Assembly (NCBI GenBank): GCA_907165065.1
Contig: OU015528.1
Coordinates: 27,044,515-27,108,514 of the forward strand
Length of the DNA: 64,000 bases
Origin: Caprimulgus europaeus
Lineage: Eukaryota > Chordata > Aves > Caprimulgiformes > Caprimulgidae
Direction of reading: 5' to 3'
Shown: in pieces, positions 1 to 13,980 of the stretch
Layout: each line of letters begins with the position of its first letter
Position numbering within the stretch: the first letter of the stretch is position 1
Notes under the pieces: generated by a model
What the model was told of the DNA's origin: nothing
Database searches by the model: none
The model's input: only the letters and a program-made list of their open reading frames with translations
Translations under genes and position numbers: made by a program

Positions 1-1538
1 GTCGTAGCTCCATGGGTGGCTGTTTGAAGTACATAGTTGCTTTATTTTTCAATCTAGAAACCTAATTCCATGTCTTCAGCAGCAATATATCCCTGTATCT
101 CTTTTATAATTCCAGCACTATCAGTCCCCTGCTATTTACTCCTACCATACATTTTTCCTGCATTTTCTCATTTCAGTATCTTCTCTAGGAAACTTTGCAT
201 TATAAATTGCACAAGCTCAGATGCAAACGTAGTCTTTCAGAGACAGATCCTAAAGTTCAAATTCAGACATAAGAGGACATACTCATCTTTGTTGCGCCCA
301 GGTTCTCAGACTGCTAAGTTCATCCTAATTTCCTTGATGGATACTAAGACTTACAGCTTTCTCTAACATATTGCCCCCATAATGGATGCAGTGGGCTGAA
401 ACCAAAGCCAAAGGCTGACTTTAGCTACAAAGCAAGACCTTTTATCAGCTACCTACTGCAACACTGGTAGGAAAACAGTGTCAAAATAGCTTCTATTGAA
501 GCATGTCTTTGACTTGAGCTTCGCCCAGGCTCCAAGTTTGCTAACGCTTTGCCAGGGTGTCCTGGCAGCCTGGTATTAGCTGTCTGCCAGGCACTGGGAG
601 CCCACTGCTTTTCTTAAAAATCATAATTCTTCCAATACTGCAACATCATTGCCACTGCCATAAAAATAAGGAGGCTTTTGTGATAGCAAAAAAGTCTTAA
701 TATGCTATTCCTACTATCTCATTTTAAGTTTACATGGGAATAGAACTTACTAGCCTTTAACCTACGCCTACTCTCTCCACATAATAATGGGTTCACATTA
801 AGTAAATGCCAAAGAAAACTGACTTCTAACATCTTTCTGACTAGATGATGATTTATTTTTTATTCCTAAGTTTACTTCCTAAGTTTTCTTTTGCATTATT
901 TTGTCTCTTTTTAATCCTCTCTGATGATAAAATACTCCATTCCCATCACTGGAGCTAACCAAGTCATCAAATGAATGACCTGTCCCTATTCTGATAGTTC
1001 CCATCCCCTTGTTTTTTTTCCCACACTAACCATAAGATAATAAATTTTATTTGTAATTAAATAATCCCTGAGTGAAGTCCATAAGCAATCTTTTTAGCAG
1101 GTATTCTCTCTTCCAGAGGAATATCTTGTCATTAAACTACAGAACTGTGCTCACTTTTGCTGCCATCTATTACTACAATGAATCGTGAATTCCTTATTAG
1201 CAGACTGGCTCTGCTTGACAAAGAGATACAGAGGACAAATCCACCCCAGTATAACTAGGAGATGGGAGATCTGACATTGAATGCTCTTAAGTCAAGGAAG
1301 ACAAATATGTCAGATCGTCTCTTCGTCTTCTGCAATTGTGTTTTTAAGGAAAGGAAAGGCTGATCCATGAGTTTTGAAGAAACCATGTAGGCACCTGATG
1401 GCAGAAGTTACACAGAGTATAGACAATAAATTCCAGCCTAGCATCTGTCACTTTACAGTCCCAAATCAGGTACCAAAGTACCAAAGGATATGGATCTTCA
1501 AAACACCTCTAGCTTTTGCCTTTCATGGACCTCATTTT
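1..1538. other. Intergenic, no gene seen
   Basis: AT-rich unique sequence with only short, low-complexity open frames that look random. I see no exon with family motifs, no RNA gene and no clear repeat. In human the neighbour beyond PUS7L on this side is ADAMTS20, far away; nothing here resembles one of its exons. Confidence 0.6.
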
Positions 1539-1612
1539 CATAGAATCTCCTGGTTGGAAAAGACCTCTGAGATCATCAAGTCCAACCATAAGTTGGATGC
1601 TCAGTTCTCCTC
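1539..1612 (-). mobile_element. CR1 LINE fragment (3' end, minus orientation)
   Basis: The plus strand starts catagaatc and continues with the hallmark ggttggaaaagacct ... gatcatcaagtccaacca, which is the reverse complement of the avian CR1 3' untranslated end. Only about 75 bp are recognisable, so it is a heavily 5'-truncated copy, as is typical of CR1. The far boundary is approximate. Confidence 0.75.
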
Positions 1613-4600
1613 AGGAAGTGCATAAGGTGCTCCGAGGGCTTGGTCAGACATATGGGCTCCGTGCTGAAAGCCACATGTCTCTGCATTAGATATTCCTAGG
1701 TGAAACTATCTTGGTTATAAAGCCAAGCCTTAATTTTTTTAGATTTGCTCCAGTTTAATCACAGAGAAGTTTCTTTTATTGAAATGCATTCAAAAGCAAG
1801 AATAGTCATGTTGTGCAGTCCATCACTGCTCACTGTCATCTGTATTACTTTTAATAATTTAAAAATGGAAAATAGTATCAATTTATTATCAAATTAATGC
1901 AAGGCTATACATCACATGAGAAATACTTTGCATTAACAAACTAATTTATCAAGCACCAGTCAAGTTTGTTCCTTATCTTTTGAGCCACATGTATTAAGAT
2001 ATGCATCTTACTGTATCATCCACTTTTGAATCAGGGGCTTGCTCGGTTGGCCGCCATTTCCTTCTCCTTCAAAAAGTTGCAGTGGTGTCTACAGATTTAA
2101 ATACATGAGAACCAGAGAACTGACTAAAATAATCATTGACTGTCAGGCTGGTATTCAGTATTTCATCTGTCTTTCCTTTCCTTTTTCTTTCTGTTCACTG
2201 GTGTCTACTGTTTTGACTTTCCTCTTCAAAATGACCAACTTACACAAACCAGAGAGTTTGTGGTTTAAGCTCTTCTTAATCCTAAATGGCTTGAGGTTTC
2301 ATGTTGATTCTGTATCTCATCTTTTCCACAGTGTGAAGAGAGCAGGCTTTCTATTACATCCAGAACATAAGAGGGCAACACAGGCAGTAAAAGATTAAAT
2401 ACTGGACACTGAGAGGTGATCAGGAGAGCTGTCAAAGGTCACAGAAGTAATGCTTGGGAACCTGCATCTGCTAAGTCCCAGTCCTACGCCTTCATTGCAC
2501 TTCATCCTTTCTGTTTCTCACAGAATAGGATGTGTTTCAAGGAAAGCTACATCAGGGCAAACTGACACTCTGCTGCAGGCTTGGTTATAACCTGGTGTCA
2601 GCCTTCCAGTGGCTCAGCCACTTGAAATTATTCCTTTCTGGATATTTCAGAAAATTCTTTTGAATGAAAGGTGTTACAGCCCGTAGAAATAAGATACCAG
2701 TGCTATGGCTGATTTAAATGAAAAACATTGTGCTGTCAGTGTGTATTGTTACCTGGTTTATTACCTTAAGTTGGGCTTTCCCTTGCCATTTGTATGAATA
2801 TCTTTGATCTCAGTTAATACCTTCATTTGGAGATTTAGGCAGCTGTAGTGTAAGTACAAGGGGTAGCATTGTTTTCATAATGATGGGGGTTTCCTCACCT
2901 GCTGTTTCATTTTATCTCATAATTCATTTAAATAAGGTTTTCTTATTTTCTTGAATCAACTTCTGCTTGACAAAGCCACAATTTGGGTCAAAAGAGCAAG
3001 GGCAAAGTATTTTCATCTTCAGAATTCTGCATTTAGCTCCAATTGCTCCTGTCAGTCACTTTCATTCAATCATCTCTCGTAATTAAAAGTTCATCTAAAC
3101 AGATACTGAAGTGGCTACAAATTAGTTACTAATGGAAAAATATAGACATTTCAGAGTATTTCTTTGAATTTATGCCCAAATTGGCAGCAAATGAAAGTCA
3201 ACTGCATGTTTCTTTGTCTGAGATAATAACCATACACATTTGGACAAATTAAACTATGAACTGAGGGCCACATCATAGCAGTCAGCTCCATCACCTTTTG
3301 TGAACAAACGTGATACTTGATGCTGATGACAGTGATGATTAGATCAGGTTCTCAGACTACCTCTGAATAACAAATGCTTGTTCAATCAAAATAAGCCACT
3401 CCTTTAGGTCTGCTTCTGAAAAGAGAGCATATATGCAAAAGAACGTAGCACCCAGTTGTCTCAGGATCTGTTTTATTTGTTTGTTAAAGCTGTGTGACTA
3501 TCAATGCCAGCACATAACAATCTTGTACAGAAGAAGCTGCATCAGAAATGTTAAGGTCAAGCATGTAGAGTTAGAAAATGCCACTAAATGCCATTGTGAC
3601 AATGTGTTAGGAAATAACTTTAATACTATTGTTATATCCTGTGTTTCCATGGGCCTGCAGTTTCACTCAAGGGATAGAATAGCCATAAACACTGGACAAG
3701 CAGCTATGGAAAGTGTCCTTTGACATTCAGCATCCAGTTCACAGCTGTAGGCTCCGTGCAAGAGTTCAAACCCTGCTCTGAAGAGATTTACTGATTTCCT
3801 CAAGTGCATTTTGTTATATTGTATTACTATCCATGCCTCACAAACAATAAATAATCTTTCACAAAAACTTCAGAAAATGAAAGAATCATTTATCTCCAGA
3901 TGGGGAAGTAGAAATTAAAGGAAACATTCTCCATTGACTTTAGGTGCCAAATCTTATCCTTATAGTTGAATTTTCACAAAAAGTAAAGCCAAGGTATCAT
4001 TATTTTCAGTTTAAGTTCATGGCTCAGCACTTTGCAGATCAGATCCTACGGTCTCAAAAAAGCTTTCCTTACGCGTGATGAGGCATTTGTGAAAAGTCTG
4101 TGGGTAAATGCCTTGACAAATATTACGTAAGAATTCTGTGCTAGAGGCAAGAACAGAATCTAGTCCCACAACATTCAGCTGCTGCAATTCCACATTTTAC
4201 AGTTCTGTATTCAACTGCCTGAAACAAAAGACCATTTTTCCTTTCTCTATAGACCCCTCCATCATAAGTAGAGATCACAAGACAAAGCCTCTTTCACTAC
4301 ATAGTCCCTAGTCTTCCTCAGAACTCTATCCTTCCATCCTTCACATTTTCCTGTGGGAAAAATAATTAATGAAGGGCTGTATAATAACAGAGAAGATTGA
4401 ATTAAGGTTGCACAGGGAATCTCAGTTTCAGTATTTTTCTTCTTGCTACCATAATATTCTTTTAATGCACTTCCTAGGCAGTAATTTCTCAGGCTTTTAA
4501 GAAAAGTACGCACAAACCCCAAAAATTCTTTAATGTGGAATTGCAAATTATGGCTACACATAACCTCCCTGCATACACAGCAAGGTTAAGAGCAGGCTCA

Positions 4601-7600
4601 AGGCTGGGAAAACCACGCCTGGTCTGCCCACATTATTGACTGTGGACTCCGTTGTAGCTCAGCTGAGAACATTAAAACTTCTTAGAAAAAGCCAGCCTGA
4701 GGGTATCTGCTAGTGGATAGGGCTGTAAGTGTGCTTGGCTCAGAATATTCCTGACCCACATGAACTGGGCAAAAAAGAGCCTGGCTCCACTCTAAAACAT
4801 CTAGAACATCCAAACCTTCTCCTTTGGGAGGCATCAGCAGCCAGCTTCATGTAAGGCTTCCAGGAAGGCCTGATTTGCAGAGGTAATTCTGAAATATCAG
4901 GAACACCTCAGCTTTTAAAGGGAAGTATTCACTATTTTGTCTTGAATTTCTCCCTGTTCCTCCCAGATTTTTGCCCTGATAACTTACCCTTTATCCTTTA
5001 AATTATATCATATCTAAGGCCCTGTAAATAGTTTTTTGCACATTTCCTGCCAATCTCAATACTAAAATGTACTACAATAATCTAGTAAATCCTAGTAAAC
5101 TCTATTTAATCTATTGTTCTTGCCGATATAAATGAAACATATATGGAACTAAGTTGTGTGATGTGCTAATTGTGAAACCCACAAAGCAGCAAATCAATTT
5201 CAGAGTCCATTAATACAGATTTGTTTTTATTTTTAACTCTATATATCTATGTTTTTAAATAGGTAATTAAGCCATAAAAAAAGGAAAACTCCAGTAAATC
5301 GTTTCCACATTCTGATTCCTATTAGGCCATTATGCAAATTGTTATACTCCAGTAGAGGAATAATCTGTATGTAGTTAAGCAGCTCCACATGAATGTGGGG
5401 ATCTAATGCAGAGATCTTGCCATGAAGAGCCAGCAAAGAGCCCTGGAAAAGCCTTTCTGCCTCAGATGTTCTGAGGAACCAGAAATGGGGGAGAGAGATT
5501 CTCTGAAGTGTGCATGTGCATCTGTATGTGCAGCCTCTACTGGAATCTGATTCATATGAATTGTATCAATCTGATGTTCTAGAAATAAGGAATGCATATC
5601 AAATTATTTTATAGCAAGCATGTGTCAATATGCTCTTTAAAACACAAAACATGAGGAATGTGATGCTTCACTTTTTTCACAGCTTCTCTCTGTACGCATG
5701 TCTCTGGAAAGCAGCAATTCTTTTGACTGAACACCTTGTTTCAGTGCACTTTGTGCCTACGTGGGTCTCTTCTAACCTTTGTGGTTAGACTCCATGGCAT
5801 GTAAAATCAAATGCCCTTCCCACACACATACTTTTGATGAATTTGTCTGTCTGGCTCTGATTTTACCTCAGCATTCCTATACAGCCACATGATGGTCTTT
5901 CATCAAGAACCTCAGCACAATATGCTGTTTTATTCTTTACTTGCTCATTAAAAATATGACAGTCTGGAAATCTCCTGATTAATGCCTAAAAGCAGTTTAA
6001 ATCCTAGAATCAAATTTCTTGTGAGGTTTTTACCTTGGATAGATAATTATGCTGATAATAAACTGAATTATGAATTGTTTCACCTGCACAATTTGTCTGT
6101 CTGAAAACAGCAACGTTAGAAGGCCCAGCAAATTGCTCATATATTACAATGGAGAACATAAAAGGGGCTAGTAAATACCAGTGTTTCAGAAGGCAGCTGA
6201 AGTTCTGACAGTAGAAATGTTAATCGGCTCTTTTCATGTATCCTTTCTCAGCATTATAACATTGGAAGAAAATTATGTTAAAAAGTAAAGATTGCATGTG
6301 ACAAAAGAAAGATCTTTGAGATATTTTTATAATTCTTTCCTGATGTTAGCTTAAGAGACCACAGCATAAAACATAGTTGTCCCACACAGTAAGGGATTTA
6401 CCTTCCACATCTGCGTTGCTTTAATATATGAGGCAGGAGGAAGAAGTTTTTGAGGATGAAAAGTTTTCACATTCACCTGATTCTCATTTTTCAATTCATT
6501 ATAATATTTTCTATTCTGAACAGAGTGCCACTTTTTTATGGCATTTTAGGAATAACACTTCATCTGTCTGTTCAACTAAGCCTTAAAAGTACTAAAGACA
6601 AACCTGTCCTTTGAAGATGACAAATGACTTCACAGTTCCTGAACAGAATCAGCATCAAAAAGGTCCTCAGAGAAAAAGTATCAGCTGTAGGCCAGCTGCT
6701 TTGCCAAAGCCAATACACCAGTTTTCTGCAAGCTTATTTTTCCTATGTTTGTTACGGTCTTTGTTGTGTAAATGCAAGTAGGACAAGCTCTGGGCACTGC
6801 TGGGTCTCCCCTTGCTCTGTCTGACACCCTTGAGCCCCTACTGGAGAGCTCTCAAGGGCTGAAGGACTGAGCTCAGTAAGAAAATGAGGCAGAGACTTTC
6901 TGAACCTATGCTCCTACTGTGAAATGGAACCTGTCCTGCAGTTTCACTTTGCACAGCTCTTTCCATACCAGCAAGATGGGAAAGGGATACCAGCACAGCT
7001 AAGCAAAGCTGAATGGCAGTCCTAGGGCAGGGGTAGGCAGGGATGGACGTTGGAGGAGCGTGGCAAGTTCTCCGACTAGAATGGTTAACATTAAAAGGTC
7101 ACATTTTTTGCTTAGAAGGGCAAGAATTATTTGCTGCTCTTGTGATGAAAATGCTCCTCAGCATGTAAGAGAGATGAAAGGCTTTAAATGGAAGGAGAAA
7201 TGAAGAAGTCGGGGTTAACTAAAGGAGTAAAACACCACAAAAATGCACGATGTGGGGAGGACAGAAGGGGTAGGTTGTGGTATAATATTCTTCTCCTATT
7301 TACTAATTGAAAAGTACTAAAAAGCAGCTATAAATTAAGAGCAGGACATAACCGTTGGCTTCTTTTGAAAACAAATGGCATAAAATAAAACCTTAGGGTC
7401 CATTTGAAGCTGGAAATACTATAATCACCCTAGGGCTGCCCTTGCAGTGAGATAGACCAAAATCATGCTTTTTGTACATTAAATTGTCTTTTACTTTAAA
7501 CCTCCTTTTAATCAGTGTGTTCCTTGACAGCCCACACCCCACTGTACTATATATCCCTTGCAGTATCTCAACTGGCTCCTGTCAGTCAAGCTGACAAGGA

Positions 7601-10289
7601 TCTGACCCTATGTCCTGATGTCAGCCAGCCGCTCCTGGGCCCACACGAGTGTACTTCCAGACTTGCAGAGTCATTCACCCTTCTGTGCCACAGCTGCAAA
7701 ACTCTCTCTTATCTTGACTGTTGTGGAATAGGGGTAAATGCCTGCATAAATTGCAAGGCAGCATCAGATCAAGTCTATAAGTATCTTTTTCTAAGTACTG
7801 TTGATCTCTTTACTCCACTGCCCCAGCTTTTAACAGAACTGCTATTTCAGAAACTGGTGTTCTTCTTTCAAGCAAAGGAAACAGTGGTCAGTACAAGTCA
7901 CTCTCTGAGTACGTGTAGTACGGAGAAATACTGAGTTAAATGAGGCTATGACAATTTATACAAGCAGATCTAATTCTTCATCTCTTACTGCCTTACTGAC
8001 TTTCTTCTCTCATATTACTCACTTCTCAATATCATTCTTTCACAAGTACTGCTTCCTTCTCAGACCATCTCTCTCTCTCTCCATTCCTGCCTTTTACAAC
8101 ACCACTCCACAGAGTATTTTATCAATAGCCCCTTTTGATATAGCAGTCATCCCAGCCTCCAAAATCATCTCTTCTTCACACTCCTCTTCAACCAGTTGCT
8201 AAAATCATCCACCCAAAAGTTTATTTTTCATCTAGAAAATGATCTTACACTGTTTTACACACACTGATATGTACTTCCCTAGCTTGCCTGTGAGAGGCTC
8301 TCTGAGTAAAAGAGAGGTGGACATTTAAGAGCTTTTTGATTTGATGGAGTATATTGGGGTTTTTTTTCTCCTTGGGAAAAACAAATAGATGAGTATTTAC
8401 AGTAACATTATAACATATATCGCATGTTATTCTGGGAGATAAGTAACTGGTGGGCTGCTTGAGGCATTGTTAAAATACCTGAGTGTGTGTTTATGTGAAA
8501 ATGTTGTGAAACAGAAAACTACTCTTTGCCTTGGACAGGCTGGTAGGAGATAAGCACTATCTGTATCAGGTGTCTAGCCAAGAATTAGGGCTTACAGACA
8601 GGGTGAGATTGTGAACTCTGCCCTGTAGTTTTCCGGGGGTTTTTTGAGTAACATGGTTTAATAACTTGCCAACCATTTAGCTAACAAGCATTATTTGCAA
8701 GGTGTAAAAGGAAGTGTTGGGATCAATTATACCATCTGGTTGCAGTGTGTATCATATAAATTATGCATGCTGCAACCAGAGTTTTATGAGGGTGAAAATT
8801 TTTTGAGTGAGAGATTCTGTCAGGCAGCCATGCCACGGCCAGAGCCTGTTCTACCACCCCAGCCAGGAGCAGGGCAGCTGGGGGCGCTGGGGGCACTAGG
8901 GCCACCCCAAACCCAGGCACCCAGCACTTCCCTGGGAACAGGGATGGAGAAGGGTGGAGGGAGTCCTGGCAGGGGGATGGTCAGAGCCAGCCAGGACCAT
9001 GGGTGCCCTCAAGGCCTGGAGAGATTCAGTTCTTATTCCTAGCAGAAGGGCTCCATGCCTCCTTCCTGAAACTTCTTTTTAGGGCCATCATGGGATGATT
9101 GTCACCTGAGCTATGTAGCCCAGAGAAGATGCCAGATGACTTGACCAGAAATGTCTGGCTTTATGCAGCATCTGATGCAGCTACCGGCAGGTTAGGGTGG
9201 AGGTAGGCGTCACCTTCCCCAGTCATTGCTCCAGGGGGCAATTCCATGTGTTTTGTCATGTTGTATCAGATCTTCAGGTATAAATTGAGGATTGAAAAAA
9301 TGCACCCTTAACTGATATAGTTAAGCCAAAACTTACAGCCCAAACTTTGAAAACTGCTATGTTGATTTAGGTGCTCAACTTGACTTTCTATGAGATGTTG
9401 CCTCTAAGGCTTGGGTTCTCAGCAGTGGTTAGGTGTTAACGACATTCCCAAATGTCCTACTTAGCATGTCAAATCCTTGAGGAGTCTGAATTCCTTCACT
9501 AGCTCATTTCTGCCGTTGGGTACACAGGGACTGAACAAAATACTGCCTTGTTTTTCCATTCCAGACCTCTGATGCTCAGAACCAAGACTCTCATTAGGGA
9601 CAATCTTTCCCATATCTCACCACTATGACCTGAAACACTGAGCACGGCCGTGCAGTTGTGTTGGTCTCTGGCTGCAGAACAATCTGCTGACTACAGCACA
9701 CAGATTGAAAGTCTTTTCTATCTGAATTAGAACTTGACCTTTTGTCTCCCATAATCAAATTTCAAGAAAGTATTTCTCTTACTTTCAGTTGAAAATCAAT
9801 ACTTTGACACTACCTTCATTGACAGTTACTCTTACAGACCATAACTGTTGTTAATAGGCTATGATGAAATATGGATTCAAATTTCGGCTTTGAACTCAGC
9901 AGAGTGTAGATCCAAACCAAGCCTTTCAAAACCAATGAGCATTTTAACAAGGCTAAAAAATACTCTGAGCTGACATGCCCTTCTTCAGTGTATTTCTCAT
10001 GCCATTAACTCAACTTCAGATTACTGGTTACAACAGTCTATATTTTCTGCAGTTATTCTATGATACAGTAGATATTTAAGCTATTTAATTATATAACTTT
10101 AAATTATATACTGTATAAAGGGATGAAAAAATGAGAGGAGGTACAAGCCTATAAGCCAGAGAACTGTAATTGGCAAATCTACTACAGGATAGAAGTAGTG
10201 GATACTTGAAGAATTACTATCTACTGGGGAAAAGCTGACATGGCTTCTGTAAAGCATTGCCTTACAGCCTCCTTGGAATTCTGTGGAGA
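1613..10289. other. Intergenic, no gene supported
   Basis: About 8.7 kb without an exon I can support. It is mostly AT-rich. A small isolated GC-richer patch lies at about 8,820-9,030, and an unexplained 139-codon open frame at 7,515-7,934 has no motif I recognise. There are no tRNA-like folds or satellite arrays. It may hold conserved non-coding elements, which cannot be seen without an alignment. Confidence 0.5.
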
Positions 10290-11335
10290 GGTCAAGAGCT
10301 GCATGGAAATGCCTGCTGCAGTGGAGATGGTGCACTTGAGCTCCCAGAAGGCACTTGACAAAGTCCGTCACCAAGCACCTTTAAGCAGTCACTGCATAAG
10401 CTGCAGGGCCCTGGAATGCAGTTCAGTGTGTGCGCTAAGGGGTGGAGCTCAGAGGTGACTGAGATGGATGATGATACTGAGTTACTCAGGGTAACAAAGA
10501 TAAGGGTAGAGTGTGAAGAACTGCAGAAAATTCTTATGATGCTAATGACAGGGGAATACAATGGCAGATGAAATTTGGAGCATAGACACATGCAAAGTGA
10601 CTCTCAGACAAATCAAATACCAACTTCACACATAAAATAATGAGCTTTCACCTGACTCCAGGGTGAAATCACCAGTATGGGGTGGAATCTTGGGGTTATG
10701 ATAGCTAGTTCCAAGAATATATTGTTTCAATGGTTGGGGAAGGAGGGTGTGTCAAAAAACTTAGGAGAGGTCCAGAAGAAAACAAGCAGCACTATATCAG
10801 TCCCTCATCTCCCAAAGGGTATATTAGAAACCGGGAAAAGTTCACAGAAGGACAGTAAGTACGATAAGTATGGAATAGCTCCCATGGGAGCAGGGACTAC
10901 ATAGTTGCTCCGTTGTTGTAAGCAACTGATTCACGGGATACATACGGGAAGCATACAATCCAAGAGGATGGATAAGGATGAAGTCTTCACTATCATTTGT
11001 ATTGCAATTCAAGGGGCAAGGATCGTCAAATGAAGTCAGAAGGAAGCAGTTTAAAAAAAATGAAAGGTGGATCTTCATACAACAGGTAGTAAATATGGAA
11101 CTCTGGGAAGAGGTTGAACATATTCAAGGCAAAATAAGAAATACTTGGGAAAAAACCCATTGAGAGTTATTAAATAGCAAAGCCACTCAGGAAGTTGCCT
11201 GAACTGAAAACAGCTGGAGGATAAATGTCATATATATATGCTTGCCTTGCTTTACTCTTTCCTTTATATCCACTTCTGTGAACTGCTGCATAGAGGATAA
11301 GATACAAGACAGCCATCATTGCAGTTGTAGAGTGC
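10290..11335 (+). mobile_element. Ancient decayed CR1-like LINE (plus orientation)
   Basis: Several separated blocks resemble the reverse transcriptase and 3' region of old amniote CR1 elements in the plus direction. Near 10,345 there is an LxxxKALDKVRHQ-like block (family: KAFDKVPH). Near 10,515-10,600 a block reads like ...ELQK...WQMKF...DTCK. Near 11,040-11,150 the sequence matches the KxNERWIF...VNMELWEEV end of the ORF. Near 11,165-11,330 there is a tail like that of old CR1 copies (gagagttattaaatagcaa, then a tactctttcc-type block). Frames are broken throughout, so it is dead. Boundaries are approximate and the subfamily is not determined. Confidence 0.6.
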
Positions 11336-13980
11336 TAAATCCAAATCCAGTTTAATTCTATTTATTTATTTCTATATAATATCAATACAAAATCACTAAA
11401 TTATTCCTGTTGTGCCTTCACAAGTGAGTGGTTTGGCCATGTATTTTTACAGTTCTTTTTATGCAGAGTTATGAAATTTGGCTTATGAGCTCAACATATA
11501 TATTAATGGTTTCAGCAGAGATGTGAATAGAGATGTGAAGGCAAAAAGACAAAGTGCCTTTTGCTGGGGGTGGGAGGGGGTTCCTGGGTTTTTAATTGCA
11601 GGAACACTCTGAAAGACAGATAGAGTTCATTTTTTAAATGAGTAATTTCTAAAGCTAGTTAAAAACCTTACTGTTCTAAGCAGGTAAGAGCATTTGTGCG
11701 TAAGCTGAAAACACATTTAAACTGCTGCAATGTAAGATTCTGACTTCTGCCGAGAAGTAACTTCAGACAGTGCAAACATCTGACTTCACTGAATCTGCCT
11801 TCCTTGCAAACATGGCATTCTCAGACAATGTGTACATGAGCAAGCTTTTTGGTGTAACACAAACACATAAACATACTAGAGCACTGAGGCTCCAGTACCC
11901 ACACACCATGCAGTTCAGTGCTTTTACTTTGGGCTAAATGTTGTCCAGGCTTCATAACAGAACACACCCACATACAGGGTTTGAAGCTGTCCAAATGACC
12001 AGCCTCGTTTGGATCCTTGCCCCTCCATTGGGATGCAGAGTGTGCCTGGCAAGCAGCTGGAGCCCACTTTCTGGTTTCATTTCCTCTAAAAAGAATCTAG
12101 ATCTGAACCAATGGGTTGCAAGGCATGACTGCAGACTGAAACAAAGGAAAGCATTAATAGTTTCTCAGCTTGTTCCTTTGAGCTCTTACTATGGGCAGTT
12201 CTGTAAGAGAAAGGAAAAGAGGTTTCTGCTCATCAACTGGGTGTAAGAGGCCAGATCATCAGCGGACAGGCACATACATTAAGGGAGGAGTTAATGGAGT
12301 TTTAATGAGTGAGCTAGCCAATAATCACATCTTTACCTGGCTCTGAACTGCCTTTATGATAGGAATGTAATTTTAAGCCAACTCATTCTGAAAGATCTAA
12401 AAATTTGCACATTATCATCAAGGATAATACTAGTTGTCAAATTTGTAATGAATTAAAAGTAACAGGATTTCACAGATCAAGAACATTTGCATTTTTCCCA
12501 TTCAAATACCCAATTATCTATCATCTGTGCTGAAAAAAATCAACTGGCCATTGAACTTAAAACTCTTTTTGTTAGAAACAGAATCTAAAAGTGCTTTAAG
12601 GCTTATCAGAAAAGGATGGTAGCAACAGGAGTACTTAGTAAGATAAGAGATGACTAACACATCAATCTGTTCCTTAAACTCAGGTCTAAATGGAGGGACA
12701 CAGACATTTTGGTTGTATAGATTATATTTAGGGAGCTCAGTATTGCATTCATACAAAACTCTCTGGATTCAACTGTTCATGTACATAATCCTGCAAAATA
12801 GCTGCTAAGATTAAGAGAATGAATAAATAAATGCTCACTGAAATAAGAATGAAGTTTACCATATAAACACTCTAATAGCTAACCTGACTTTTCCCTAGTA
12901 GAAAATTTATACTATACGAATTTAATCCATGGACACACATAATTAGCTCTTTCACCTTAAAGTTGTTGAAAGAATGATTTGCTTAAGAAGATTAGCCCTT
13001 TTAGTGCTCAATAGCAGTACCGACAAATGAGCCTAAAATAATTATAGGGGAACTCTTTTAACACCATCTTCTAATCTTTTATTTTAAAATAGCATGCCTT
13101 TCAGTCAAAACCCTTTTAATCTGACCTTTTGTGTTCTTCCAAATCAAGGCTCAACTTTTAATACTTTATGTATTCAAATCTGGTATGTGACAAGATGGTT
13201 TTCAAGGTTGTTTTGAGCCACATCGAAGACGGCCACAATAGTCTTTTTAAATGGAACGTCAGTGCTAACTTATTTCTTCAGGTCATTGCAAATGCATGCA
13301 GCTTCCTGCCTGCCCTGGAACACTTTACCATGCCAGTGGTGACAGAACAAATCTTTCTGAGCTGTGCTGTACCAGAATGCCTTGAGTTAAAAATAATTTT
13401 CCAGAAGAGGGGTATTTTTAAAAGCAGGTGGAAGACAGAAGAGGTGATACTTAAAAGCAAAGCCAGGAACAAAGCTATCTCAGATGGGTTGTGGCAGGGA
13501 AATGGATTTTTCAGTTTGCCTGTATACCATAAACTTGAGGTGCAGAGCAAGCACTGTAATAGAGCAAGTATTGTAAGTCGCCTACAGTGGCTCTGTAGCT
13601 ACGGTTTGCATCACAGTCTATTTTCTCACATAAGAGCTAAGGGTCAAATTTTGAATTACTTATACAGACTTACAGAGTAATCCTCTTATTTAAGGCACTG
13701 AATTATCTGGATCCTTCATTGCTACACAATTTTATACAAACATTGAAATAATGTGAATTACATTTCTATTTTTCCTACTTCTATAATTCTAGGTCTATTT
13801 ACCAGCTTTGGGAGATTTATCTTACTCAGCTGTTAGCAACAACTGAAAGACTGATGCCATGAACAGAATTCAATTTATATTATTAATTCTCTCTCAATAA
13901 AAAATGAGTTTTCCACTTTAGTTTTAAGTCACACTGCCATCTACAGACTGAATAAACACTTGCAATACTCGGTTTAGGAT
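11336..13980. other. Intergenic, unexplained 170-codon open frame
   Basis: AT-rich sequence with no recognised repeat. The frame at 13,168-13,680 (plus, 170 codons) is the longest unexplained open frame in the intergenic part. It has no domain I recognise and its composition looks like chance, so I do not call it a gene. Confidence 0.5.
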
